From positions 522,881-557,110 of the forward strand of contig BFEA01000224.1 of assembly GCA_003427395.1 (NCBI GenBank): a stretch of 34,230 nucleotides of DNA, written 5' to 3'. The notes under the pieces are model-generated. The model saw only the letters and a list, made by a program, of their open reading frames with translations, was not told where the DNA came from and did no database searches. The DNA is from Chara braunii (lineage: Eukaryota; Streptophyta; Charophyceae; Charales; Characeae). The translations under genes and the position numbers were made by a program. The first letter of the stretch is position 1, and every line of letters begins with the position of its first letter. Of this stretch, positions 9,718 to 20,030 are shown one piece after another.

Positions 9718-10060
9718 ATACGGCAATGGTGAAACAGGAGGACGGATTGCAGACGGTGAGATCCCCCTTTTTGAGTCACCGTGTTTGTGTTCCTGTCATG
9801 GCGTCACTGTGCGTTACCGTCGGCTCATGAGTGCACAGGCATGCTAAGTATTGAACGTGGGGCGCCCAGGGTGATCAAGTGCGTGTGAACAAAAGGTTGA
9901 CGGGCGCTCTTGGCCATAGCCCATCTGAGGCGAACTCGTAATCGATCGGAGTCATCATCAGTCATACGAGCTCTGTATTTTGGTGACCCTCCACCAGAGT
10001 GACGTGTCACCCCGTTTTCCCATTTATGCGTAAGCGAGGAAGAAATGACCCTGATTGCAA
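9718..10060. other. Unassigned LTR segment between AAT arrays
   Basis: Well conserved in the other LTR (about 23,177-23,520), but no gene, RNA or repeat unit is recognised. Confidence 0.4.
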
Positions 10061-10084
10061 TAACAATAATAATGATAATGATAA

Positions 10085-10115
<31 letters not shown>

Positions 10116-10172
10116 AATTATTATTATTATAATAATAATGATAATAATAATAATAATGATAATAATAATAGC
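10061..10172. repeat. AAT array 2 with internal ATT inversion (3' LTR)
   Basis: (AAT)n changes to (ATT)n and back around 10,115-10,131, giving a perfect inverted repeat in the middle of the microsatellite. The homologous array in the other LTR is uniformly AAT. Confidence 0.9.
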
Positions 10173-10419
10173 TAACCCCAGAATCCCGTACCATCAGACA
10201 CATGTGATTCATACAGACGCTCCCACATCCAAAATGTAGCATTGTATTATGGTTTTCTGTCAAGTACGAGCACAACAACCTGCATTTGATGTCTTAGGCA
10301 TAGCCTTACCATCATTACAACAGTGCCAATGCATAATTCTACCGACGTTTGTTTATGTGCCTGTTAGTTTTTACTTTGTCCCCTTCGTTGATGTAAGCCC
10401 GCTTGTTACCTTCAGGCAG

Positions 10420-12184
10420 TCTGTCCGCCTGTCCTAGACGGTCTGTCTGTTTTACCTACTTCAGACAGTCCACTGGTCTGTCCTAGTCTGATTGTTTGTT
10501 GTTTGATTCAGACAGTTTGGCCCGGACCATCTGTCGGTCCGGCTGTTTTCAGTCGTAGGCCTATGCAGATGTAGGAGTTTGTCTTAGCAGCTCAACTGCA
10601 TTGAGCCAGTTGTACACCCCTACGCAATCAGTGGTATAATCCTAGTTACTCCGGGTTTTGTCAAGCAAGTACCGTACGGGACCGCGGGCACTTAGGGTCG
10701 ATGAAACGGCATGCCAGAGTCAACCTGTATCGGACTGTGTATTTGTGTATCTGATTATGCACAACCGGGTGTGACTACGTAAGACAGCGTGCGTCCATGT
10801 CACTGAGTATGACTCGAGGTCTGTATTTCTATGTTTTTTTTTCTTCCGAACTGAGCGTGACCGTGTCATCTGCGGTCTGCGTACGCCTTAGTGTCGTTGT
10901 ATGTCCTCCCAATACATGACTGTGTTCCGTTGGGCATGACCGTGTCATTTGAGTGCGTTACAGCGTCACCTTATGTGAGAGACAATATGCCGCAGTCTGT
11001 TCGTAACTATGTAGGCGAAGGCGCACCTTGTGCTACTGTCTTGCGCGCGTTCCGGCGTGCTTCATTGCATATACCACAGCCTGTTCTATTGTATTTGTCA
11101 TAGTGTCTGTATGACTTTGTGCCAGCTCTCCATTATGCGGCCGTCCGGCGTCCCCGCGTAACCGTATGTCTGACTTTCCCTGTCGCTGTGCATTCGTGTC
11201 ACCAAGCATTGTCATCGTGCGTCCGTGCGACTGCGACTGGGCGTGTGTCATAGTGTTGATCATGTAGCTGGGTGTGTGCTCCAGATTGTCCGTCCGCCTC
11301 AGACTGTGTATGATAGTCTCTGATCTTACTTGTACCTGTTTACCCCATACTGTGTCTGTTTGCCCCAAACTGTGTATGGTTATTCCAGACTGTGCCTGTT
11401 TGTCTCAGTCTGTGCATGAATGGCCCAGACCGCGCCTTTTTGTTTGTTGTAGGTCCGTCTGTCTGTGTTTTTTCTTTTCTGTCTGTCTCTCTGTTGAATC
11501 TGTCTGTTTGTCCAGTCCGTATGTCTGTAAAAATTTGTCTGTTTGTCCAGTTTGTCTGATTGTTGCAATCTGTCTGGTTGCTGGTGTCTGGCTGTCTGTT
11601 CGACAGTTTGTATGTCCGTGCCTATTTGCCTCCCCCTCTTTTCTCTTACCGGGGATGCGGCACAGTTCGTATCTCTGTGTAGAATGTGCGTGTGACTGTG
11701 CACAACGTGTGTGACCTGTGCACAACATGTGTGACCGTGCACGACTGTGTTGTCACTAAGCACGACTGTGGGTGTCACTGTGCACGTCTGCGGGTGTCAC
11801 TGCACGACTGTGGGTGATTGTGCAATGTTAGTGAAAACACAGTTTATGCATACCCAACGAGAATCGTGCATGAGTTACTTCAGATAAGAGCTCAGCAAAA
11901 GCTCCTTATTGACGTTGTTAGAATTGTCGTATCTCTATCAATAAAGAACCAACATCGATTTCCTGATCTGTGTGTTTGGTACCTGTCTGTCCTCTTGCCC
12001 GTCTCAGACAGTTCATCCGTCTGACTGTGTACTTGTGTATTCCAAGCATCTGACCATGTAGGACTGTGCGAAAGTCTGCATTCGTGACTGTGTCACCGTG
12101 TATGTGACTGAGTCACTGCGTACGTGACCGTGTCACTGTCCGCCTATTTCATCTGCTCGATTGTTGGTCTGTCTGTCTGTATTT
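10420..12184. repeat. CTGTCTGT / GTGACTGTGCAC-rich degenerate tandem tract (3' LTR)
   Basis: Words such as CAGTCTGTCCGTCTGTCC, ACTGTGTCTGTTTGCCCC and ACTGTGCCTGTTTGTCTC recur at about 25-30 base spacing. Towards the right they become GTGACCTGTGCACAACGTG and CACGACTGTGGGTGTCAC. Several open frames follow the bias but none has a domain. Confidence 0.7.
11560..11680. other. Block not shared with the other LTR
   Basis: Between GTCCAGTTTGTCTG on the left and GTGACTGTGCACAACG on the right, about 120 bases here have no counterpart in the other LTR, which carries a different block of roughly 195 bases at 24,930-25,125. Confidence 0.6.
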
Positions 12185-12375
12185 TCTCTCTCCCTGCGTG
12201 TGTGAAGTAAGTAGTGTGTGGAATCTCCAGCCTGACCCTGTGTATGCGAATCAGAGAGTTGTTGGATTCCGTTGCACCANTCTCTCTCCCTGCGTGTGTG
12301 AAGTAAGTAGTGTGTGGAATCTCCAGCCTGACCCTGTGTATGCGAATCAGAGAGTTGTTGGATTCCGTTGCACCA
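12185..12375. other. 95-base redundant contig overlap around a single N
   Basis: 12,185-12,279 and 12,281-12,375 are identical 95-base sequences separated by one N at 12,280. The other LTR has this sequence only once. This is the typical result of abutting two contigs whose overlapping ends were not merged. Confidence 0.9.
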
Positions 12376-12507
12376 TAGCCAGTTGGACTTATATCCGAAC
12401 AGTGTTCTTATCAGTCCCATCTCTGAGTTTCGCATTTGGGCGCCCGTCACTAGTTTGGTGGGGACCATGTTCGCCTATATGTAACGAGGGAATGAAACGA
12501 GCCAGGT

Positions 12508-12596
12508 ATGATAATAATATTAATAATAATAAAATAGCAGTAAAACAATAATAATAATAATAATAATATTAATATTAATAATAATAATAATAATAG
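12508..12596. repeat. AAT array 3 (3' LTR)
   Basis: AAT units with interspersed ATTAAT and AGCAGTAAAAC interruptions. Confidence 0.9.
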
Positions 12597-12949
12597 CAAG
12601 GAAAATAAGCAATAGCGAGATGGCAATTTCAGAATGCACCACCATATTGAAAGTCTGATAGTCACACCGCGTCCAGAGAGTAGCATTGCACCAATAATAC
12701 CTCAATGGAGGTTCGTAATACTAGAACCCAATGTCCAGGAGAGTAGACTCTCTCCACACCATCACAAGATTCCAGTCCCTTCACTCTTATACCAGTGCTC
12801 ATCGCCCAACCTTCCTCTACAATGTTCCTATAGTCTACGAACTGACAATGTAGCCTTTGACATCAGCGGCAACACGTAGCACTTGAAGGTTTCGCTTGTG
12901 CAGACCATCGTCAATACAAGGTAAGTGCCTTCACATCATCTTTATCATC

Positions 12950-13172
12950 ATCACCGATCCAATGTCGGCATCCTACCTCGTGCTCAGCGCCCAGACTACA
13001 GATGGCTGGTCCTATCTAGCCTAGACTACGATGCCGATAATGACGTCAACAACTTCCCAAAGTACGATCGGATCGCAGCCAATGTCGCACGTATCTGCAC
13101 CAGGTAAGTATTTTGCTTCCCTCACAACACCTTCCTCAATACTCAGATGCCATTCGTACCCAAGGATCATGC

Positions 13173-13253
<81 letters not shown>

Positions 13254-13650
13254 GATGAGCAATTGCGATCTTCAGCACTCAAACAGCATCATTTATATGA
13301 GTTCAGATAGTCTTGACCTCGAACCAACAACAGCATTGTATCACGAGATTCACCAAATAAGAACACCAAGAGTTCATAATTGACAATGCTGCAATAGTCC
13401 CATCATCATCAACGAAGAACCAGAGCTAATATCCTATCTTGCGCTCGGCGCCCAGACTACACGTGACAGATCCTATCTAGCCTATACTATGTAGCCGAAA
13501 AATGACATCAACAACATTCCCGAAGTATGAGCAAATCTCGGCCAATGCTACTCGCGGCAAGGACCAGGTAAGCCTTTCTCATCACTCACAACCTCGTCTC
13601 CCCAACACACAAACATCCCATGTATCCAACCTATCGTGCATATAACAATG

Positions 13651-13713
<63 letters not shown>

Positions 13714-13740
13714 GAAATAATAATAATAATAATAATAAGA
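12950..13740. repeat. 461-bp duplicated module ending in AAT arrays (3' LTR)
   Basis: Module A (about 12,950-13,254) and module B (about 13,400-13,738) share the same order: CATCATC, GCGCCCAGACTACA, TCCTATCTAGCCTA, a CATCAACAAC-type word, GGCCAATG-like sequence, ACCAGGTAAG, CTCACAAC, CATGCATATAA-like sequence, and then an AAT array. The anchor CCAGACTAC is at 12,991 and 13,452. Both end in AAT arrays (13,172-13,254 and 13,645-13,738), so the microsatellite appears to have been duplicated with the module. Confidence 0.75.
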
Positions 13741-13859
13741 ATTCCTATTTATTCTTTTAATAATAACAGAAATAAGGAAAGACACTTTCCTCTATGTTAT
13801 ATCCCTGATGAATGCATACAAGCTATCTTCTCGGTTCGAGAGACGAGTAGCATGCGGGA

Positions 13860-14330
13860 GGAGATCGACAGTGCATGTGTGCATTCCCTTTCCTCTTCTC
13901 TTCTTCTATTCCCGATCATCTTTGTTTTCACCCCCGCACCCTGTTCTTCTTCTTTTCGTGCATGCATACCGCTTTCTTATGCGCACGCATTATTCCTCTT
14001 CAGGCGCATGCATTCCCTTTCTGCCCGCGCTTCCTCCCCTGCGCTATTCAACTCTACTCCCACGAGTGCCTCCATCTCCTTCTCGTGTGTGTGTGTCTCC
14101 TCCCTCTCCATGTTCGGTGCACCCACGTTCTCGTTCTAACGGCGCTCGCTCTCCCTTTTTTGCGCACTTCCTCCCTTCGCAGTTTCCCGCTCCATCTCAC
14201 CGCATGGTCTGCTTCCTCGCGCTACCTCTCCCCGCTCCGTACCTGGCCACAATGCTTAGCCAGGTCCCTCGCAATTAGTGTTAGTTGATCTCCCCCTTGT
14301 ATCTCTCTCTCGTACTCTCCTCTGCGTGTG
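13860..14330. other. Pyrimidine-rich LTR segment without a gene
   Basis: C/T-biased sequence supports three overlapping frames of 137-167 codons on the plus strand. All are composition artefacts rich in Ser, Pro, Leu and Phe, none has a domain, and they overlap each other. Confidence 0.6.
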
Positions 14331-14332
<2 letters not shown>

Positions 14333-14391
<59 letters not shown>

Positions 14392-14482
14392 CCCGAGTGT
14401 ACCTGTGCAGTCACATCCGTCCACTCTGCAGTCGTATCTCTCTCTCTCTCTCTCTCTTTCCTCTCCCTCTCTCTCTCTCTCT
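14333..14482. repeat. (TC)n microsatellites (3' LTR)
   Basis: A near-perfect TC run at 14,334-14,390 is followed by shorter TC runs to 14,482 with CTTTCC interruptions. Confidence 0.95.
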
Positions 14483-14529
14483 GTGTCACGCATGTTCGGT
14501 GGCCGTTTTCATGTGTCCAGATCGTGGCG

Positions 14530-14812
14530 ACGGGAGCCCGAAGCGCGGAAATATATACGCGTCTCTCCCTCTCTCTCTTATACACACACACACACATCAC
14601 ACACATACACACACACACACACATTCCATCGATAGGATGAGCAAAACAGAATGAATTTTCCGCTGAAACGTGGAAATATACTCCGCCATTATTTTGATTT
14701 GCTCATTCTATTGATCCAGGTAGCGTGCGACAAATCGCATTTGGAGACTTGGCTGTCGGCCAAGATTGGAGACTTCGAGTCTCTCTCTCTCTCTCACACA
14801 CACACATACACA

Positions 14813-14872
<60 letters not shown>

Positions 14873-15060
14873 CCATCGATGGGATGTGCAAAAATGGAAT
14901 GAATCTTCCGCTGAAACGTGGAAATATGCAATTCCACTTTTTGACTTGCTCATTCTATCAATCTAAAGTGTGTGTGGCAAGCCGTAGTGCTGGACACTTA
15001 GAGGTTCTCTCTCTTTTGCACACTCACACACACACACATACGCACACACACACACATAGG
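14530..15060. repeat. ~247-bp modules with compound (TC)n(AC)n (3' LTR)
   Basis: CCATCGATRGGATG ... CCGCTGAAACGTGGAAATAT ... GCTCATTCTAT followed by a TC-then-AC microsatellite occurs twice, with the anchor CCATCGAT at 14,626 and 14,873. A third partial copy (GCGGAAATATATAC with TC and AC tracts) lies just before, at about 14,536. The long AC run is 14,800-14,870. Confidence 0.75.
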
Positions 15061-15089
15061 TGTAGTGATGAATATCTCCACGTTATAGT

Positions 15090-15175
15090 GGTAGATTCAT
15101 TTATTTTATTTTATTTATTTGTATATTTATTTGTTTATTTATTGATTTATTTATTTGTTTATCCCTCCTGCTCGT
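15090..15175. repeat. (TTTA)n-like tract (3' LTR)
   Basis: TTTATTTATTTG-type repetition with scattered G substitutions, followed by a TTTATTGCAG word resembling a splice acceptor. Confidence 0.85.
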
Positions 15176-15334
15176 TTTATTGCAGGTAGCGTCGGGAGTG
15201 AAGCCTCGAGATTGAAGACTTACCTGTCCCTTTGTCTCGCTCCCCCGTCGTCGAGGAGTTGTCATCGGAGCCGTCGCCAGCCCGTTGTTAGCTAGTCGTC
15301 GTCATCCGACGGTACGTCAGGTAGGTGTCCATCT

Positions 15335-15400
15335 CTACTTCCCTTCTCCTCTTTCTCCTTCCTCTCCTCCTTCTCCCCCTTCTTCTTCTTCTTCTTCTTC
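15335..15400. repeat. Polypyrimidine tract with (CTT)n (3' LTR)
   Basis: Almost uninterrupted pyrimidines ending in a CTT run. Confidence 0.85.
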
Positions 15401-15599
15401 GTGATAAAGTTTCACGAACTTCTCATAGCAACCCCGGCGGCAAACCTCCGAGATCACCGCGATCCAGATACTTCACCGGCCCATTCAATCGGTAGGAGCG
15501 ACGGTGGTGTTGTACAAAGAGCATGGATGTAACCAACGTCAGCAGATGACTCGCGTTTACTAGGCATCCGTCGTTCTAGATCGATAATTACAACAATCT

Positions 15600-15835
15600 T
15601 CCCCGTCCCGAAGAAGACCCCCTTCTCGTCTTCCTCTTCTTCCTCTTCTTCTCTACTTCTTCTTCTTCTTATTGCGCTATCACTTCTCCTGCTACTCTCT
15701 TACTGCCTTTCTCGCGCTTTTTTCTTTCCCTTGCGCGGTCTTCCTCCTACCTCTGCATTCTTCTTCTTCTTCTACCCGTGCGCTATCTTCCTCCCCCTGT
15801 GCGCTATGTTCCTCGCGCGGTCTCTCCACCTCGGC
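15600..15835. repeat. TTCTTCCTC polypyrimidine tract (3' LTR)
   Basis: Degenerate TTC/TCC repetition with GCGC interruptions. The 114-codon frame over it (15,672-16,016) is Ser/Pro/Leu-rich and has no domain. Confidence 0.75.
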
Positions 15836-16018
15836 TCCGTTCGGAGTTTTTCACCCGTCTAGAATCAGAGGTGGCGAGCTCCCCGTCTCGCGATCCGCTC
15901 TGCCCCGTTCTCTCTCTAACTGTGGGCCAGTGTTGACCGCCCTTCACAACTTCGAGGCCGGGATTCGTTGGTTATTGGGGTGCCCCCGGATGAATCTGCT
16001 GGGGATCTCGCGATAGAT

Positions 16019-16145
16019 TCATTCATTAGAACAACTATACAAAATAACTACGGCTTAAAGAAAAGAATAAAATAATTTAAAAAAAAAATCTAATTATTAA
16101 AGATAATAAAATAAATAAAAGAAAACAAAAGAAAATAAGAGCAAC
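16019..16145. repeat. A-rich tract (3' LTR)
   Basis: AAATAAAA/AAGAAAA-rich low-complexity stretch, conserved at about 29,386-29,500 in the other LTR. Confidence 0.8.
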
Positions 16146-17072
16146 TAACGGCTAACTACCTTAGCCTGACAAGTGTCGGGCGTAGGCTTTAACAACCGAA
16201 ATCTACCCACTCGTAGACCTTAAGTCGCGGTTCAAGTCCCGATCGACCGAAACCAGGTAAGCAAAAGAGGATCCTTTTCTCAAAAGGAAGCTAGCTGAGC
16301 GGCCAAGTGGATTCGTTCCCTGCATCCTGTGCTTGACAGCCCTGCACCTAAACCTACTTAGCTAACTCCAACTTCGAATAGAAGTGGAGCAGCCCAGATT
16401 TATGTATGGTAATGAGGTTTGGTCTGCCTAGTGGCGCGAGCCCACTTCTATTCTATGTGAGTGTGCGTGCTTTGCTGGTTTGCTTGTCTGTCAGAGTGTT
16501 TGTCTGCTTGAGTGAGTGTGTGACTATCAAGGGCACGTATTTCGTCGGAAGGCCCGAAGGGCCGATACCTAGCCGTGGCGGCGACATTGAGGGTCGCGGC
16601 GGGGTAAACACTCAAGCGCTGGGAAAGAGGTCCGCGGCACTCGGGAGGAACAAACACACTCAGGTAGCAGGTAGGCCTGTACCTTACCTAGTAGAGGTAG
16701 TGTCGGGTACTCGACTCGGACGCCGAGTAGGGAAAGACAAAAGCTGAAAATTTTAGAACACCTGGCACTGGTAAACAGACAGGTACCAGATCAAGTCTCA
16801 GTGCATGTCATAGACCTACCTGACACAACATTTACCCAACTAACCCCTCGACCTCTTCTTTCGAGGGGTATTACTACTGATCCTAACCATCACAGCGTGC
16901 ATCATAATGACGAGCGCTCATACCCTCGAAATTTTCTAGCCGATTTGTTCCGGCCTCATTTGCCGGGGAATCCGATTCGAGTGTCATGCTCAAGCGTGCA
17001 CACCCCTTTCCATTCCCGACTGGCTCCGTCATGGTAGCCGACGCCATCACCGTGTCGAATGTAAAAGCATGG
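16146..17072. other. Right 0.9 kb of the 3' LTR, unassigned (U3 side)
   Basis: In minus orientation this is the promoter-proximal part of the LTR. No TATA box or gene is called with confidence. Copy differences include 17 or so bases near 16,217-16,235 that are absent from the other LTR. Confidence 0.4.
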
Positions 17073-17098
17073 CCAAATACCCTTGTAAGGGTATTTGG
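17073..17098. promoter_or_regulatory. Perfect hairpin near the LTR 5' terminus
   Basis: CCAAATACCCTT and its exact reverse complement AAGGGTATTTGG are separated by GT, 7 bases inside the LTR end. The other LTR keeps it unchanged at 30,423-30,448. It may be a structural or binding element of the LTR. Role unknown. Confidence 0.7.
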
Positions 17099-17105
17099 TC
17101 CGACA

Positions 17106-17598
17106 GTTTCCAGACCCCATTAAGCGACGTCCCCGTCGCCTGGAGGACTATATGCAAACAAAAGATGTTTTCCGACAAGCAAATGGTCAAATCCGAATCC
17201 TGGAATAAAATGTGGTTTCAAGAGAGACGCCGTCACCTTACTTTTCATTATTACTGCCGGGATTTTAACGCGGGTCTTCCACATAAAATATAATGACTGG
17301 AAGTGGGGATACTTGATTTGTACTACAGTACATGAAATAGTTAAGTATGACAACGCACCTTTCCTTCCCCCACACCCTTAGTCTTTGGTCCAGGTATTCG
17401 TTGGTTGTTTTCAGGGCTGGTGTTCGCGTACGAACTCAACCCGTCAAACGCGAGTCCTAACCGAGACCTTGGTTGTGTAACTATTGATATCACAATCCAA
17501 AGTCGTCCTGCCCGAAGCCTCATACAAGAGGACAACGGTCTCCACCATGACCCACCACCGTCTTGTTGATCAGGCCGGAGCTTCGGCCCACCGCGTTG
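17106..17598 (-). other. Internal region next to the 3' LTR, unassigned
   Basis: The polypurine tract that primes plus-strand synthesis should lie here, immediately before the LTR on the minus strand. The sequence there (AATGGGGTCTGGAAAC) is only partly purine, so a functional tract is doubtful. No protein domain is recognised in any frame. Confidence 0.4.
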
Positions 17599-18258
17599 NN
17601 NNNNNNNNNNNNNNNNNNNNNNNNNNNNNNNNNNNNNNNNNNNNNNNNNNNNNNNNNNNNNNNNNNNNNNNNNNNNNNNNNNNNNNNNNNNNNNNNNNNN
17701 NNNNNNNNNNNNNNNNNNNNNNNNNNNNNNNNNNNNNNNNNNNNNNNNNNNNNNNNNNNNNNNNNNNNNNNNNNNNNNNNNNNNNNNNNNNNNNNNNNNN
17801 NNNNNNNNNNNNNNNNNNNNNNNNNNNNNNNNNNNNNNNNNNNNNNNNNNNNNNNNNNNNNNNNNNNNNNNNNNNNNNNNNNNNNNNNNNNNNNNNNNNN
17901 NNNNNNNNNNNNNNNNNNNNNNNNNNNNNNNNNNNNNNNNNNNNNNNNNNNNNNNNNNNNNNNNNNNNNNNNNNNNNNNNNNNNNNNNNNNNNNNNNNNN
18001 NNNNNNNNNNNNNNNNNNNNNNNNNNNNNNNNNNNNNNNNNNNNNNNNNNNNNNNNNNNNNNNNNNNNNNNNNNNNNNNNNNNNNNNNNNNNNNNNNNNN
18101 NNNNNNNNNNNNNNNNNNNNNNNNNNNNNNNNNNNNNNNNNNNNNNNNNNNNNNNNNNNNNNNNNNNNNNNNNNNNNNNNNNNNNNNNNNNNNNNNNNNN
18201 NNNNNNNNNNNNNNNNNNNNNNNNNNNNNNNNNNNNNNNNNNNNNNNNNNNNNNNNNN
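17599..18258. other. 660-base assembly gap
   Basis: Run of 660 N. Frames drawn through it are meaningless. Part of the element's interior is hidden and the true length may differ. Confidence 0.99.
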
Positions 18259-18437
18259 CCATAAGCTTGGTAGTTTTATGCCCTCAGGTTAACCCTTGAG
18301 GTGGATGAACGATGCTTTAAATAAACCAAATAAATGAGAACTTTTAATAAATTAAGCATTCGTCAGGCTGCCACTCAAGGTTGAGCCCTCCAAGTCTTTG
18401 ATCATAGCTCGGTGAGCCACGCACCTCGGGGTCATTT

Positions 18438-18474
<37 letters not shown>

Positions 18475-19310
18475 CCATTATTTTTATATATACAACCATT
18501 ATTTTTAAGATAAACTTTTATTGACTCTTTGCTTGTCAGAATTCATGAAGAAAACATCACTTTCATAAAGATTGTCAAAGAATTTCTGCAAATGAATTGA
18601 TAAGACTCAAAGGAGTCTATCCTTGTCATAGGATGGTCTCTCAAACATATAATCAATCCATCCAACAACCTTTCACTGACTTTCACACAAAGCGCTGATC
18701 CCCCTGTTCCTCTTCCACTATTTCTAGGCCTCAGATGAGTCCAATAGTGATAGACAAATGAATATATAATCTCACAAAAAGACTCAAACCATAAACAAGG
18801 ATTCACTACAACGTGAAAGTGTTCGTGGTCACCACCACATTTACTTTGGATACATATATAAATATAAAGTATGATATAATAAGTCAGACTTGAGTCTCAT
18901 CTCTCTCATCCTTATCCTCAAATGTCCATCATTTTTCCTATATTATCATCTACTCTAAACCTTTATCCTATCAAAACTCAAGGAAAAGACACTTGCCCTC
19001 TTTTCAGACTACATTCTACTTATTCATGCTCTCTCTTACCGAACAAAACACCTCAATCTATTTAGAAGTTCACACATCCACTTGTCTTTAATCTATGAAA
19101 GTGATGGCCTACCCCAATATCCTATCGAGCTCCACTCTGCCACCCCTCGGATTATCTGTCCAGTGATGGTCACCAATCTTCCACGTACATGATACGTAGC
19201 CATTCCCTACTCAATGTACCTCCCTAGTACCTTACAATCATCCATGAAGTGCCCTTATTATCAAATGACTTTGCAATTTCCTGTCACTAATACAAGTATT
19301 TTGTTCCTGT
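18259..19310 (-). other. Internal region, unassigned
   Basis: AT-rich sequence with a (TA)n run (18,442-18,473) and the direct repeat AACCATTATTTTT at 18,473 and 18,494. A minus-strand frame of 87 codons (18,543-18,806) has no recognisable domain. No protease, reverse transcriptase, RNase H or integrase motif was seen. Confidence 0.45.
18442..18473. repeat. (TA)n microsatellite
   Basis: Perfect alternating TA of about 32 bases inside the element interior. Confidence 0.95.
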
Positions 19311-19637
19311 CTACCATTCGTACTCTCGTCGAAAGACTTCCTGTCTCGTTCCTTTAGGTATGTTTGGGTCAATGGGGTTTCCAAATCTGTCATAAACACC
19401 TCCTTCAGTATTGGTGCTTATCAGACCACTCGCTTCATCAGCCTTCCTGACATGGCAAAACCTCATTGTGTGCCCTTCTTGGGCACAATCCTTGCATACC
19501 GCATTCTTCAAACCCCTTCTTCCTTCTCTTCTAGCCCTTCGTCTTCCTTCCCCTAATCTTTCCATTCCTTGATGAAATCTATAGGCCTGTCGCCGGCCTT
19601 CCCTTACCTTTGGCTTCTTCCTCTCCTCGTACCAGTC
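19311..19637 (-). pseudogene. Gag-like nucleocapsid fragment with CCHC zinc knuckle
   Basis: Gag nucleocapsid proteins bind and package the element's RNA through small zinc knuckles. This open frame of 108 codons runs from just after a stop at 19,638 to a TAG at 19,311. An Arg/Lys-rich stretch (about residues 5-42) precedes CKDCAQEGHTMRFC at 19,455-19,496, which fits C-X2-C-X4-H-X4-C exactly. A tail of about 47 residues follows. It is in the same orientation as the primer-binding site, whose inner edge is about 390 bases upstream. That leaves too little room for a full Gag capsid domain, and stops lie on both sides, so it looks like a decayed or truncated remnant. The first in-frame Met is at 19,565. 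Family (Ty3 or Ty1) cannot be decided from the knuckle alone; a host CCHC protein is the alternative. Confidence 0.6.
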
Positions 19638-20028
19638 TCACGATCTTTGGGTCCCATATTAATGTGAGGACCATAGTTAGACAATAGAGCCTTTAAAAGT
19701 TATCTGACCCAGTACCGTCGGTCTTTGAGAGATTCTAGATAACCTCTAAGTTCTATCAATGAAATACTTCTCCTTTCACTTTCTAGGGCGACCCTTTTCA
19801 CAAGTTGTCGCTAACTGTCACCTTACCTGTACCTTCTATTCGCTCCTGGTCTCTATTCCATTTTATAAATCCTCAAGTGGTTTATACGCTATGACCACTC
19901 TTGCGTACTCCCTACTCAGAATCTTTGGTCAAACTATATCCCAGCAAATACATTAGAGTTGTCGTTGTGCCTGGATCATCAACTTACCAAACCCGAGTTC
20001 GATCACTGAGGACCTCGGCTGGAAGCGA
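19638..20028 (-). other. Leader between the primer-binding site and the Gag-like frame
   Basis: About 390 bases with stops in the Gag frame. In an LTR element this would be the untranslated leader and the start of Gag. No capsid-like sequence is recognised. Confidence 0.4.
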
Positions 20029-20030
20029 GA

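Larger units (their letters stand above)
12281..15538. other. Tract identical to 25,648-28,905
   Basis: 3,258 bases match the other LTR without a visible difference, including the lengths of all AAT, CT and CA arrays. Outside it the LTRs differ by a few percent. The left edge coincides exactly with the N at 12,280. Duplicate placement of one contig, or gap filling with reads from the other LTR, is the likely cause. Gene conversion is the alternative. Confidence 0.85.
6544..17105 (-). repeat. 3' LTR of the giant element (left copy, 10,562 bp)
   Basis: Begins TGTCGCGCGCGTC and ends GGTCCGACA on the plus strand. It aligns end to end with 20,051-30,455. In one hand-compared stretch (7,671-7,920 against 21,160-21,409) about 8 substitutions were counted, about 3%. 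Relative to the other copy it has roughly 23 extra bases near 6,740, about 50 extra bases near 10,350, and a different block near 11,560-11,680. From left to right it contains unrecognised sequence, a 163-bp tandem array, telomere-like repeats, AAT arrays, a CTGT-rich tract, duplicated modules, CT/CA microsatellites, polypyrimidine tracts, A-rich DNA and a terminal hairpin. Its sequence at 12,281-15,538 may not be its own (see the N at 12,280). No conserved gene is seen inside. Confidence 0.8.

Noticed and set aside
13808-14288. Three overlapping 137-167-codon frames
   Set aside because: Pyrimidine-biased DNA with few stops in any phase; their exact repetition at 27,175-27,655 is due to the duplicated tract.
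16190-16255. tRNA-like T arm (GCGGTTCAAGTCCCG) near 16,217
   Set aside because: The stem does not pair over five bases, no D or anticodon arm fits, and the other LTR lacks about 17 bases of it.
17484-18299. Frames of 230-271 codons around 17,484-18,299
   Set aside because: They run through the 660-base N gap and have almost no real sequence.
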